NCBI GenBank assembly: GCA_031281925.1
Contig: JAITES010000096.1
Coordinates: 1 to 5,194, forward strand
Reading direction: 5' to 3'
DNA from: Treponema sp.
Lineage (GTDB): Bacteria > Spirochaetota > Spirochaetia > Treponematales > Breznakiellaceae
Length of the DNA stretch: 5,194 bases
How positions within the stretch are numbered: position 1 is the stretch's first letter; every line of letters starts with the position of its first letter. Both the position numbers and the translations under genes were made by a program. The notes beneath the pieces were generated by a model. That model was not told the DNA's origin and ran no database searches. It worked only from the letters and a program-made list of their open reading frames with translations. Below, one piece after another: positions 1 to 5,103 of this stretch.

Positions 1-4
1 GATT

Positions 5-1561
5 ATGGCATCCTATATCCTGGCCCACGATTTGGGAACCTCCGGCAACAAGGCCACCCTCTTTTCCCTGGACGGGAAAATGGACGCGGGCGTACTCTAC
101 GAATACCCGGTCTACTATCCGGGGCCGGGTTTTGTCGAGCAGAAGCCTGAAGATTTCTGGCAGGCGGTCTGTGTTTCCACCAAACAGCTTCTGGAGCAGG
201 CGAAGGTTTCCCCCGGAGACGTAGCGGCAGTGAGCTTCTCCGGTCAGATGATGGGCTGCCTCCTTGTGGACGCCCGGGGCAATGCCCTGCGGAACATCAT
301 CATCTGGGCGGATACCAGAGCTTCCGAACAGGAAGCGGCCATGGTAAAGGCCCTGGGCATGGACTATGTCTACAAGACTACGGGCCACCGGATCAGCGCC
401 TCCTATTCCGCCGCAAAACTCCTGTGGGTACGGGATCACGAAAACGAAATCTTCAAACGCACCGGAAAGATGATCCACGCAAAGGATTACATCATACTCC
501 GGCTTACAGGAAATATCGTAAGCGATTACAGTGACGCATCGGGAACCAATCTATTTGATCTAAAGAAAAAAGAATGGGACAAAAGTATTCTGGATACCCT
601 TGGCATACCTCTCTCCATGCTCCCCGAAGTCCTGCCCTCCACGGCAAAAGCCGGAACTGTCAGCGCTCAGGCGGCCGGGGAGACCGGTCTTCTGGAGGGA
701 ACTCCGGTGATTACAGGCGGCGGAGACGGCAGCTGCGCCTGTGTAGGCGCCGGGGTGGTGAGCGAAGGAAATACGTACAATGTACTTGGCTCCTCTTCCT
801 GGATTTCGCTTGCCAGCAGGGAGCCTGTCTACGATCCTGAAATGCGCAGCTTTACCTGGGTACATCTGGATTCAAAACTCTACGCCCCCTGCGGAACCAT
901 GCAGGCTGCGGCCTATTCCTACAACTGGTACAAAAACACCCTCTGCGGCGGAGAAATCGCAGAGGCTGAAAAAAGGGGAATCGATCCCTACAAGCTGATC
1001 GACGAAGGGGCCGCTGCCTCTCCCGCCGGATCGGGAGGCCTCCTCTACCTTCCCTATCTTCTGGGTGAACGTTCCCCCCGCTGGAACCATTCCGCCCGGG
1101 GCGCCTTTGTGGGCCTCTCGGTAACCACCGGCAAAGGAGACGTTTCCCGCTCGGTGCTTGAAGGAGTCGGTTTCAACCTCAAGGTGATTCTGGACATCGT
1201 GGAGAAAGGCGCTCCCGGCGGAAAAATTGACGAGATGATCATGATAGGCGGCGGGGCCAGGGCCAAGGCATGGCTGAGGATACTGTCGGATATATGGCAG
1301 AAGCGACTGGTCGTTCCAAAATACACCGAAGAAGCCACAAGCCTTGGGGCGGCAATCTGCGGGGGAGTAGGCATAGGCGCCTTCAGGGACTTTTCCGTGA
1401 TCCGGCAGTTTAACCCCCTGCTGGACACGATAGAGCCTGATCCTGCACAGGGGCCGCGTTACAAAGATCTCTACAGCCTCTTCAACAAGACCTACGAAGC
1501 CCTTACCGGGATATACAGCGGCCTTGCGGAATTCAACCGCAAATGGCCTTCCGCGGTTTAA
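5..1561 (+). CDS. FGGY-family carbohydrate kinase, xylulokinase-like
   Basis: Cytoplasmic ATP-dependent sugar kinase of 518 residues, the usual length for the family (about 480-520). The N-terminal phosphate-binding motif DLGTSGNKATLF is at residues 9-20. FGGY signature 1 matches at 133-145 (S-Y-S-x2-K-L-x-W). The likely catalytic aspartate is D241 in TGGGDGSCACVGAG. FGGY signature 2 matches at 366-386, and the C-terminal adenine-binding GGGAR motif is at 415-419. Family members phosphorylate ketoses or polyols, xylulokinase being the closest general type. The xylulose-binding QMHG motif of XylB is QMMG here (residues 81-84), so the exact sugar is uncertain and no gene symbol is given. The ATG at position 5 fits the family N-terminus, so the protein appears complete, but its ribosome binding site and promoter lie outside the window. 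The neighbours give no pathway context: no isomerase or sugar transporter is visible. Confidence 0.93.
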   Translation: MASYILAHDLGTSGNKATLFSLDGKMDAGVLYEYPVYYPGPGFVEQKPEDFWQAVCVSTKQLLEQAKVSPGDVAAVSFSGQMMGCLLVDARGNALRNIIIWADTRASEQEAAMVKALGMDYVYKTTGHRISASYSAAKLLWVRDHENEIFKRTGKMIHAKDYIILRLTGNIVSDYSDASGTNLFDLKKKEWDKSILDTLGIPLSMLPEVLPSTAKAGTVSAQAAGETGLLEGTPVITGGGDGSCACVGAGVVSEGNTYNVLGSSSWISLASREPVYDPEMRSFTWVHLDSKLYAPCGTMQAAAYSYNWYKNTLCGGEIAEAEKRGIDPYKLIDEGAAASPAGSGGLLYLPYLLGERSPRWNHSARGAFVGLSVTTGKGDVSRSVLEGVGFNLKVILDIVEKGAPGGKIDEMIMIGGGARAKAWLRILSDIWQKRLVVPKYTEEATSLGAAICGGVGIGAFRDFSVIRQFNPLLDTIEPDPAQGPRYKDLYSLFNKTYEALTGIYSGLAEFNRKWPSAV

Positions 1562-1569
1562 ATTTTTTT
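1535..1569 (+). terminator. Probable intrinsic terminator at the end of the sugar kinase gene
   Basis: AACCGC (1535-1540) pairs with GCGGTT (1553-1558) across a 12-nt loop, followed after a short A/T stretch by seven T (1563-1569). The hairpin includes the last codons of the kinase gene. The 6-bp stem is modest, so efficiency is uncertain. It suggests that the downstream chemoreceptor is transcribed separately. Confidence 0.45.
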
Positions 1570-1578
1570 CGAGTCTGT

Positions 1579-1604
1579 TAAATTCTTCCTCAAAATATGA
1601 TAAT
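1579..1604 (+). promoter_or_regulatory. Weak promoter candidate for the chemoreceptor gene
   Basis: The 62-nt gap contains GATAAT (1599-1604), a 5 of 6 match to a sigma-70 -10 box, but no good -35 box 17 nt upstream. TAAA (1579-1582) followed by TGATAA loosely recalls a sigma-28 motility promoter (TAAA ... GCCGATAA), but the spacing is about 2 nt short. Either reading would leave a very short leader before the ribosome binding site. This is suggestive only. Confidence 0.25.
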
Positions 1605-1612
1605 CTTTGGAT

Positions 1613-1618
1613 GAGGAG
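1613..1618 (+). promoter_or_regulatory. Ribosome binding site of the chemoreceptor gene
   Basis: GAGGAG ends 5 nt before the ATG at 1624. It is a good Shine-Dalgarno match and fixes the start of the chemoreceptor. Confidence 0.8.
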
Positions 1619-1623
1619 TTTTT

Positions 1624-3429
1624 ATGCTGCGTAATATCCCCATAAGCATCCGTATCATCGGTATGATTTTAATTCTTGTTTTATCCATTACCGCTCTCGT
1701 GGTAATTACCTATGTAACTGCCGTTCAGATTAACGAAGAGGGTATCGCCGATGCCGCAAAGATAATGCTTGAAGGCCAGGAGGAAAAGATACGGCTGGGC
1801 ACTCAAACCATGGCAGTAGCCCTGAGCAAGGCCCTGGATGGGGTTTCCGACCGGCAGGAACAGCACGATATCATCAGTTCCTATATCAAGGACTATCGTT
1901 TTGAAGAAGATCAGTCCGGATACTACTATACCTATATAGGAACGGTTATCTTTATGCACCCCACCCTGCCCCAGCGGGAAGGGGAGGATCTGGGCAACAC
2001 AGCGGACAAGAACGGGATCTACTATGTACGGGATCTCTATGAAAACGCCCGGAAAGGCGGCGGTTTTGTTTCCTTTACCTTCCCCAAACCGGGACCCAGC
2101 GGAAACATGCAGGACGCTCCCAAACTCGCCTATGTGGAGTACATTCCCGGCACGGATATCTGGATCTCTACCGGTATCTATGTTGATAACATTGATGCGC
2201 ACCAGGCGGAACTAAGGGGAGAACTCTCAAAAAGCCTTTTTCACCGTATAGCCGTCATAGTTCTCGGCGTCGGAATTCTCCTTGTGCTGATATTGCTGCT
2301 CTGTATACTTATTCTGCGTTCGATCAGCAAGCCTCTCAAGGAAACCGTCGGCGCGGCCCGGCAGCTGGCCGCAGGGAATCTTGATACCAGTCTCAACGCC
2401 CTCGGAAGGGATGAAATTTCCCATCTTCAGCGGGCCTTTATGGATATGGCCCGGAGCCTTAGTTCCAGTCTCAATACTTCCCAGATCAAGGAAACGGAAG
2501 CCCGTTCCCAGGCGGAGGAAGCCCGGAAAGCCAGCGCTACCATTATGGAAGTCGCAAGTCAGGTGGGAACCGTTTCCCATGAAGTAGAGGAAAGAGTTAC
2601 CAGTATTTCACGCAGTTCTGCGGGCGTAAAGGACGGGAGCCTCAACCAGGCCGAAAGGATCCGGGGCATTCTTGCGTCCATAGAGCGTCTGAGTACCGGG
2701 GTGCTGTACATTGCGCAAAGCGCCGAAACCGCGGCCGGCCAGTCCCGAATGTCCAACGAAAAGGTGGAGACCTCAGTCAGCATGGTACGGGAATCGGGCA
2801 AGGCCATAGAAAATATGCACAACCTTGCCCAGAGCCTGACGGAAAATGTACACAAGCTGGGGGAACAGTCCAATTCCATCGGGGATATTATGAAGGTTAT
2901 CTCCGATATTGCCGCCCAGATCAACCTTCTGGCAATGAATGCCTCGATAGAGGCCGCTCATGCGGGAGAAGCGGGCAGGGGTTTTGCTGTTGTGGCAGGA
3001 GAAGTGCGGGCCCTGGCGGAAAAAACCAAGGCCGCGGCCCAGGAAGTGGAGGGCAGCATCAAGGACATGCAGAAATTGGCGGAGATCAACATAACAAGCA
3101 TGGATACTGCGGTCAACTCCATTGCCCAGGTAACGAATCTTTCGGAAAAAACCGTAGTATCCCTGACGGAAGCCCAGGATACCGTAAAAGACGTCATGAT
3201 GCAGGTTCAGTCAATTGCCGCATCTGTCGATGAACAGTCCTCCTCCTCCGGCGAAGTTACCGCCCTGGTGAATGAGGTTTCCGGCATTGCTTCGGAGAAT
3301 GAAAAACTGGTCAACGAGGTGGATGAAGAGCTTCAGGCCCTTCGCAGCAAGTCGGATGAACTGCTGAATCTGGTAACAAAACTCCAGGGGAATCAGGAAG
3401 CCCGGGAACCTTCATCTACGGCGCTTTAA
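1624..3429 (+). CDS. Methyl-accepting chemotaxis protein with single Cache sensor domain
   Basis: Inner-membrane chemoreceptor of 601 residues that senses a ligand outside the membrane and controls the CheA-CheW kinase complex. Layout: short cytoplasmic start, membrane segment at about 10-32, extracytoplasmic sensor at about 33-205, second membrane segment at about 207-231, HAMP linker at about 232-284, then the long helical signalling region. The sensor shows the sCache_2-type pattern (GYYYTYIGTVIFMHP at 99-113; YVEYIPGTDIWISTGIYVDN at 170-189). Such domains in characterised relatives often bind small organic acids, but the ligand cannot be read here. The conserved hairpin tip that binds CheA/CheW is intact (INLLAMNASIEAAHAGEAGR at 433-452, then GFAVVAGEVRALAE). 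The C-terminus (EAREPSSTAL) lacks an NWETF-type CheR tether. A strong ribosome binding site supports the start. The 3' end overlaps the convergent Nudix gene by 18 bp. Confidence 0.96.
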   Translation: MLRNIPISIRIIGMILILVLSITALVVITYVTAVQINEEGIADAAKIMLEGQEEKIRLGTQTMAVALSKALDGVSDRQEQHDIISSYIKDYRFEEDQSGYYYTYIGTVIFMHPTLPQREGEDLGNTADKNGIYYVRDLYENARKGGGFVSFTFPKPGPSGNMQDAPKLAYVEYIPGTDIWISTGIYVDNIDAHQAELRGELSKSLFHRIAVIVLGVGILLVLILLLCILILRSISKPLKETVGAARQLAAGNLDTSLNALGRDEISHLQRAFMDMARSLSSSLNTSQIKETEARSQAEEARKASATIMEVASQVGTVSHEVEERVTSISRSSAGVKDGSLNQAERIRGILASIERLSTGVLYIAQSAETAAGQSRMSNEKVETSVSMVRESGKAIENMHNLAQSLTENVHKLGEQSNSIGDIMKVISDIAAQINLLAMNASIEAAHAGEAGRGFAVVAGEVRALAEKTKAAAQEVEGSIKDMQKLAEINITSMDTAVNSIAQVTNLSEKTVVSLTEAQDTVKDVMMQVQSIAASVDEQSSSSGEVTALVNEVSGIASENEKLVNEVDEELQALRSKSDELLNLVTKLQGNQEAREPSSTAL

Positions 3430-3933
3430 AAAGGCCTCCACCGCCCGACGGGTGGAATCAAAGGCCAGCTCTTCGCTTTTTATCTCTTTTGGGTCCGCAA
3501 AACGCAGACCCTCGATCTCGGCAGGCTCCAGCCGGAAATCTTCTTCTCTTAATCCGGGCGCTTCCACGGTAAAAAAGAGATCGCAGGTGTAGTATACGAT
3601 GCCCTTGTAGGGGTAAACATTGGGGAAACTGGCAAACAGTTCAAGCTTTGCGTCTCCGGGCGGCTCCCAGCCTATCTCTTCCCGCAGTTCCCGGCGCAGA
3701 CCCTCCAGCGCCCCTTCGCCCCTGTCCACAAAGCCCCCCGGCAGATCCAGCCTGCCTTTTGCAGGCTCCTTGCCCCGGACGAGAAACAGAACTTTCCCCC
3801 CGGCTTGTATCACGCAGCCGGTAGCCGCGGCAATATTGTGATAGTAGGTAAAGCCGCAGTCGGGACAGCGGAACACCTTTTCCCGCTCAAAACGGATATT
3901 TTGGGAGGCGCAGGAAGGACAGTAACGGAACAT
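3412..3933 (-). CDS. Nudix hydrolase with N-terminal zinc ribbon
   Basis: Cytoplasmic hydrolase of 173 residues. A zinc ribbon comes first, with four cysteines in CPSC (C5, C8) and CPDC (C23, C26), followed by a Nudix fold with a perfect Nudix box at 67-89 (G-x5-E-x7-R-E-L-R-E-E-I-G-W). The glutamates of RELREE bind the catalytic metal. Nudix enzymes cleave nucleoside diphosphates linked to another group, such as ADP-ribose, NADH or sugar nucleotides. The architecture recalls ADP-ribose pyrophosphatase-like proteins with a zinc-ribbon N-terminus; the NudC SQPWWE substrate motif is absent, so an NADH or RNA-decapping role is not supported. An in-frame TAA 12 nt before the ATG excludes an earlier start. 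No clear Shine-Dalgarno sequence precedes it. The gene converges on the chemoreceptor and overlaps its last 18 bp. The substrate is unknown. Confidence 0.93.
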   Translation of the reverse strand: MFRYCPSCASQNIRFEREKVFRCPDCGFTYYHNIAAATGCVIQAGGKVLFLVRGKEPAKGRLDLPGGFVDRGEGALEGLRRELREEIGWEPPGDAKLELFASFPNVYPYKGIVYYTCDLFFTVEAPGLREEDFRLEPAEIEGLRFADPKEIKSEELAFDSTRRAVEAFLKRRR

Positions 3934-3974
3934 GGCTTTACTTTATCTGTGCGGGCCGTTTCCTTCAAGTGCAG

Positions 3975-3980
3975 ATTATA
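3975..3980 (-). promoter_or_regulatory. Possible -10 box for the Nudix gene
   Basis: The minus strand reads a perfect TATAAT here, which would start a transcript about 35 nt before the Nudix ATG. No recognisable -35 box lies 16-18 nt upstream (CGGAGG occupies that place), so this is a weak call. Confidence 0.35.
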
Positions 3981-4025
3981 GGAATATGCCTTTTCCTCCT
4001 CCGATTTTCCGGTTAAGATACCCAG

Positions 4026-4616
4026 GTGGATCATGCTTCTTCAGATGAACGCAGCGTAAACGCAGAAAAGTCTTTTGTCCTCGCTTCCGCCTTATTTCCG
4101 GAGGAGGAGTGGGTCTTGAAGGAGCCGAATATCTGGGTAGCGAAAAGCCGCCTTTCTGAAGAATTCAAAGAACCGAACAAGTGGGAGCGGGAGATGTCAC
4201 AGGTGCGGATTTTGACTGACCGGGGAAGCGCGGCGTACTTTTTGCCGGAGAAGCAAAACGATGACAGGGGTAAAATCTATGCCGATACAGTCATAAACGG
4301 AGAAGTAACCGAACTGAAAACCGTATCCGGGAGCCGTACAACTCTCGGCACGGACTTCAGGCAAGGTTATCACCAAGGTGCCGCTCTCATCAAAAATTGT
4401 ATTGTTACAGAGAAACATTCGGTTTATATTCGCCTGCTGTCTGACCTCTCTCCCGGAAGCGTCAAGGCCAAAATAGCCGGGGAACTAAAAGGCCGGTCCG
4501 GTAATGGGACGGTCATCTGTTATTTTGAGGTTTCCGGTCTACTTTGTTACTGGACGTATGATGAACTGCGGGCAATAATTGGCATGGGGCAAAAAAAATC
4601 GCCCGGTCCTGCCTAA
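4026..4616 (+). CDS. Orphan CdiA C-terminal tRNase-like / PD-(D/E)xK nuclease domain protein
   Basis: Protein of 196 residues resembling the C-terminal tRNA-nuclease toxin domain of contact-dependent inhibition proteins, also found at the end of some phage MuF-type head proteins. Visible signature: an acidic helix KWEREMSQVRILTDRGSAAY (52-71), a strand with D87 (KIYADTVING), then E96-L-K98 (TELKTVSG), then a helix with Q113 and Q117 (FRQGYHQGAALI), and a closing strand pair GTVICYFEV...LLCYW (161-176). D...ExK plus a following glutamine is the pattern of a PD-(D/E)xK metal nuclease. There is no signal peptide, membrane segment or delivery domain, so it is a free-standing domain or the remnant of a larger protein. 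An in-frame TAA at 4014 sets the left limit. GTG at 4026 has a poor ribosome binding site; TTG at 4116 has a better one. No immunity gene follows. The family assignment is from recognition of the pattern; tRNA as substrate is inference. Confidence 0.68.
   Translation: MDHASSDERSVNAEKSFVLASALFPEEEWVLKEPNIWVAKSRLSEEFKEPNKWEREMSQVRILTDRGSAAYFLPEKQNDDRGKIYADTVINGEVTELKTVSGSRTTLGTDFRQGYHQGAALIKNCIVTEKHSVYIRLLSDLSPGSVKAKIAGELKGRSGNGTVICYFEVSGLLCYWTYDELRAIIGMGQKKSPGPA
4101..4118 (+). promoter_or_regulatory. Strong internal ribosome binding site with TTG start candidate in the nuclease gene
   Basis: GAGGAGGAG (4101-4109) lies 6 nt before an in-frame TTG (4116-4118, codon 31). Starting there would give a 166-residue protein that keeps the whole predicted nuclease core. 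The purine run also encodes Glu-Glu-Glu, so it may be coincidence. The upstream GTG has only a weak ribosome binding site, so the true start is open. Confidence 0.35.
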
Positions 4617-4641
4617 GCGGAACCGGGTTCGGCAGGCCGGG
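4591..4641 (-). terminator. Strong minus-strand intrinsic terminator overlapping the 3' end of the nuclease gene
   Basis: CCCGG-T-CCTGCC (4602-4613) pairs with GGCAGGCCGGG (4631-4641): 11 bp with one bulged base around a 17-nt loop. On the minus strand the stem is followed by CGA and eight T (the A-run at 4591-4598). The polarity shows that it stops minus-strand transcription; no T-run follows on the plus strand. The nuclease stop codon lies in the loop. No minus-strand protein gene leads into it, which points to a small RNA. Confidence 0.7.
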
Positions 4642-4683
4642 ATAGTGCCGTATCCGCAGATATGCACCAGCCCAACCATACTA
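4591..4683 (-). ncRNA. Candidate minus-strand small RNA, about 90 nt
   Basis: A promoter-like pair of boxes (4714 to 4686, minus strand) would start a transcript near 4683 that ends at the terminator at 4591. The RNA would contain a small hairpin, GGATA / TATCC with a 6-nt loop (4640-4655), and the GC-rich terminator hairpin. Its last 26 nt or so are antisense to the end of the nuclease coding region. No open reading frame of note lies inside. It lacks the GGAA tetraloop and AGCAGCC motif of SRP RNA, and it matches no RNA family I can name. Existence is inferred from signals only. Confidence 0.4.
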
Positions 4684-4685
4684 TA

Positions 4686-4714
4686 ATACTACTCTCAAGC
4701 ATCGGCAAAGTCAA
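4686..4714 (-). promoter_or_regulatory. Minus-strand sigma-70-like promoter candidate
   Basis: Read on the minus strand: TTGACT (4714-4709), 17 nt, TAGTAT (4691-4686). The -35 box matches 5 of 6 and the -10 box 4 of 6, at ideal spacing. It points toward the minus-strand terminator at 4591. The plus strand of the same region also holds a perfect TATAAT (4682-4687), but with no -35 partner. Confidence 0.45.
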
Positions 4715-4715
4715 G

Positions 4716-4738
4716 ACGGAGGGCGCAACACGGAGGGC
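4716..4738 (+). repeat. Short direct repeat ACGGAGGGC
   Basis: Two exact copies of ACGGAGGGC (4716-4724 and 4730-4738) separated by GCAAC, a 14-nt period. Each contains a Shine-Dalgarno-like GGAGG, and the second ends directly before an ATG at 4739. Confidence 0.6.
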
Positions 4739-4822
4739 ATGGTTTTTGGGCCGCGAGTAAATTACCTGATGTTTTTTATCATTATTTTTTCAGTAAACTA
4801 TTGCCTTTTTGACAAAAAATAG
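4739..4822 (+). CDS. Doubtful 27-residue hydrophobic peptide
   Basis: ATG at 4739 opens 27 codons ending at TAG 4820-4822. The product begins MVFGPRVNYL, continues with the very hydrophobic MFFIIIFSV, and ends in CLFDKK: one short possible membrane helix with positive charges at both ends, the general look of small type I toxin peptides. Against it: the GGAGGG before the ATG is only 1-2 nt away, too close for normal initiation; the hydrophobic codons come from T-runs that could be plain AT-rich intergenic DNA; and the stop falls inside the next promoter candidate. I do not recognise a family. Treat it as a candidate to be tested, not an established gene. Confidence 0.15.
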   Translation: MVFGPRVNYLMFFIIIFSVNYCLFDKK

Positions 4823-4838
4823 TCATATTAAGTATATG
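4809..4838 (+). promoter_or_regulatory. Promoter candidate for the plus-strand structured RNA
   Basis: TTGACA (4809-4814), 18 nt, TATATG (4833-4838): perfect -35 box, 4 of 6 -10 box, acceptable spacing. The predicted start near 4843-4846 coincides with the first base pairs of the 5' hairpin, which supports the reading. An imperfect palindrome (ACTATT 4797-4802 with AATAGT 4818-4823, and TTTTG with CAAAA inside) overlaps the -35 box and could be an operator. Confidence 0.5.
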
Positions 4839-4842
4839 GAAA

Positions 4843-5008
4843 TGCAAACAGTATACGGCCCGGACAGAAGGCCGCTGTTTGCAGTCCGAATACTGAAATT
4901 TAGCGCAGAGAGAACGTACCGCGTTGTTTTGCTTGACAGCTTGTATTCATCCGGCGGTTATGTTATGCGACGAGCCTTTCATCACCTTCTCTCTCTGCGC
5001 TTTTTTTT
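4843..5008 (+). ncRNA. Candidate structured small RNA, about 165 nt
   Basis: Two structural domains lie between a promoter candidate and a T-run. Domain 1 (4843-4883): TGCAAACAG pairs with CTGTTTGCA (9 bp, perfect), then a 4-nt bulge, then CGGCC pairs with GGCCG (5 bp), with a 9-nt loop. Domain 2 (4902-5001): AGCGCAGAGAGA pairs perfectly with TCTCTCTGCGCT (12 bp), enclosing 76 nt, followed by eight T (5001-5008). Inside domain 2, ACCGC (4918-4922) can pair with GCGGT (4954-4958), and GCTTG (4939-4943) with CGAGC (4971-4975); these cross, as in a pseudoknot. Stems this long are unlikely by chance. I do not recognise an established RNA class: it is not SRP RNA, tmRNA or a tRNA. It could be a stand-alone small RNA or a cis-acting leader for the gene at 5104. 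An open frame of about 70 codons crosses it but lacks a ribosome binding site. Confidence 0.55.
4902..5008 (+). terminator. Long-loop terminator-like stem ending the structured RNA
   Basis: A perfect 12-bp stem (4902-4913 with 4990-5001) runs directly into eight T (5001-5008). The 3' arm plus the T-run has the form of an intrinsic terminator, but the 76-nt enclosed region is far larger than a normal terminator loop. The stem may therefore be the closing helix of a folded RNA that also terminates. Confidence 0.5.
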
Positions 5009-5017
5009 CAATTTTAC

Positions 5018-5046
5018 TTGACATTACCCGGCAAAGGGTTTATACT
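5018..5046 (+). promoter_or_regulatory. Near-consensus sigma-70 promoter
   Basis: TTGACA (5018-5023), exactly 17 nt, TATACT (5041-5046): 11 of 12 consensus bases at ideal spacing. Transcription would start near 5053, just after the upstream T-run ends, and lead into the gene at 5104. TGGCTA (5053-5058) and TAGCCA (5073-5078) form an inverted repeat at the start point, a possible operator or leader hairpin. Confidence 0.75.
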
Positions 5047-5089
5047 TCCTCTTGGCTATAGTCTTATGCCTTTAGCCATAGTATCTAAA

Positions 5090-5095
5090 AGGGAG
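5090..5095 (+). promoter_or_regulatory. Ribosome binding site of the truncated gene
   Basis: AGGGAG within AAAAGGGAGC ends 8 nt before GTG at 5104. The good match and spacing decide the GTG start over the ATG at 5066 in another frame, which has no such site. Confidence 0.65.
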
Positions 5096-5103
5096 CTTTT
5101 GCC

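Noticed and set aside
1054..1428. Long minus-strand open frame inside the sugar kinase gene
   Set aside because: It is antisense to conserved kinase motifs and shows no independent start signals.
3810..4034. Minus-strand open frame of 74 codons upstream of and overlapping the Nudix start
   Set aside because: It runs in another frame through the conserved Nudix zinc-ribbon region, its sequence is not protein-like, and a GGAGGAGG on that strand has no start codon at proper distance.
4591..4683. SRP (4.5S) RNA on the minus strand
   Set aside because: Size and GC-rich hairpin fit, but the invariant GGAA tetraloop and AGCAGCC motif are absent.
4843..4888. Stable H-type pseudoknot formed by the full 14-bp hairpin plus CGGAC/GTCCG
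   Set aside because: There is no linker between the stem and GTCCG, so the strand could not cross 14 bp; the pairings must be alternatives.
4933..4963. A third TTGACA (4933-4938) as a promoter
   Set aside because: The best -10 candidate (TTATGT, 4958-4963) is weak and 19 nt away, and the site lies inside the folded RNA domain.
4809..5021. Open frame of about 70 codons on the plus strand
   Set aside because: Its TTG start lies in the -35 box and its internal ATG (4836) has no ribosome binding site. The frame crosses two perfect inverted repeats and a T-run and ends in a Phe-rich tail from poly-T, so it is explained better by an RNA.
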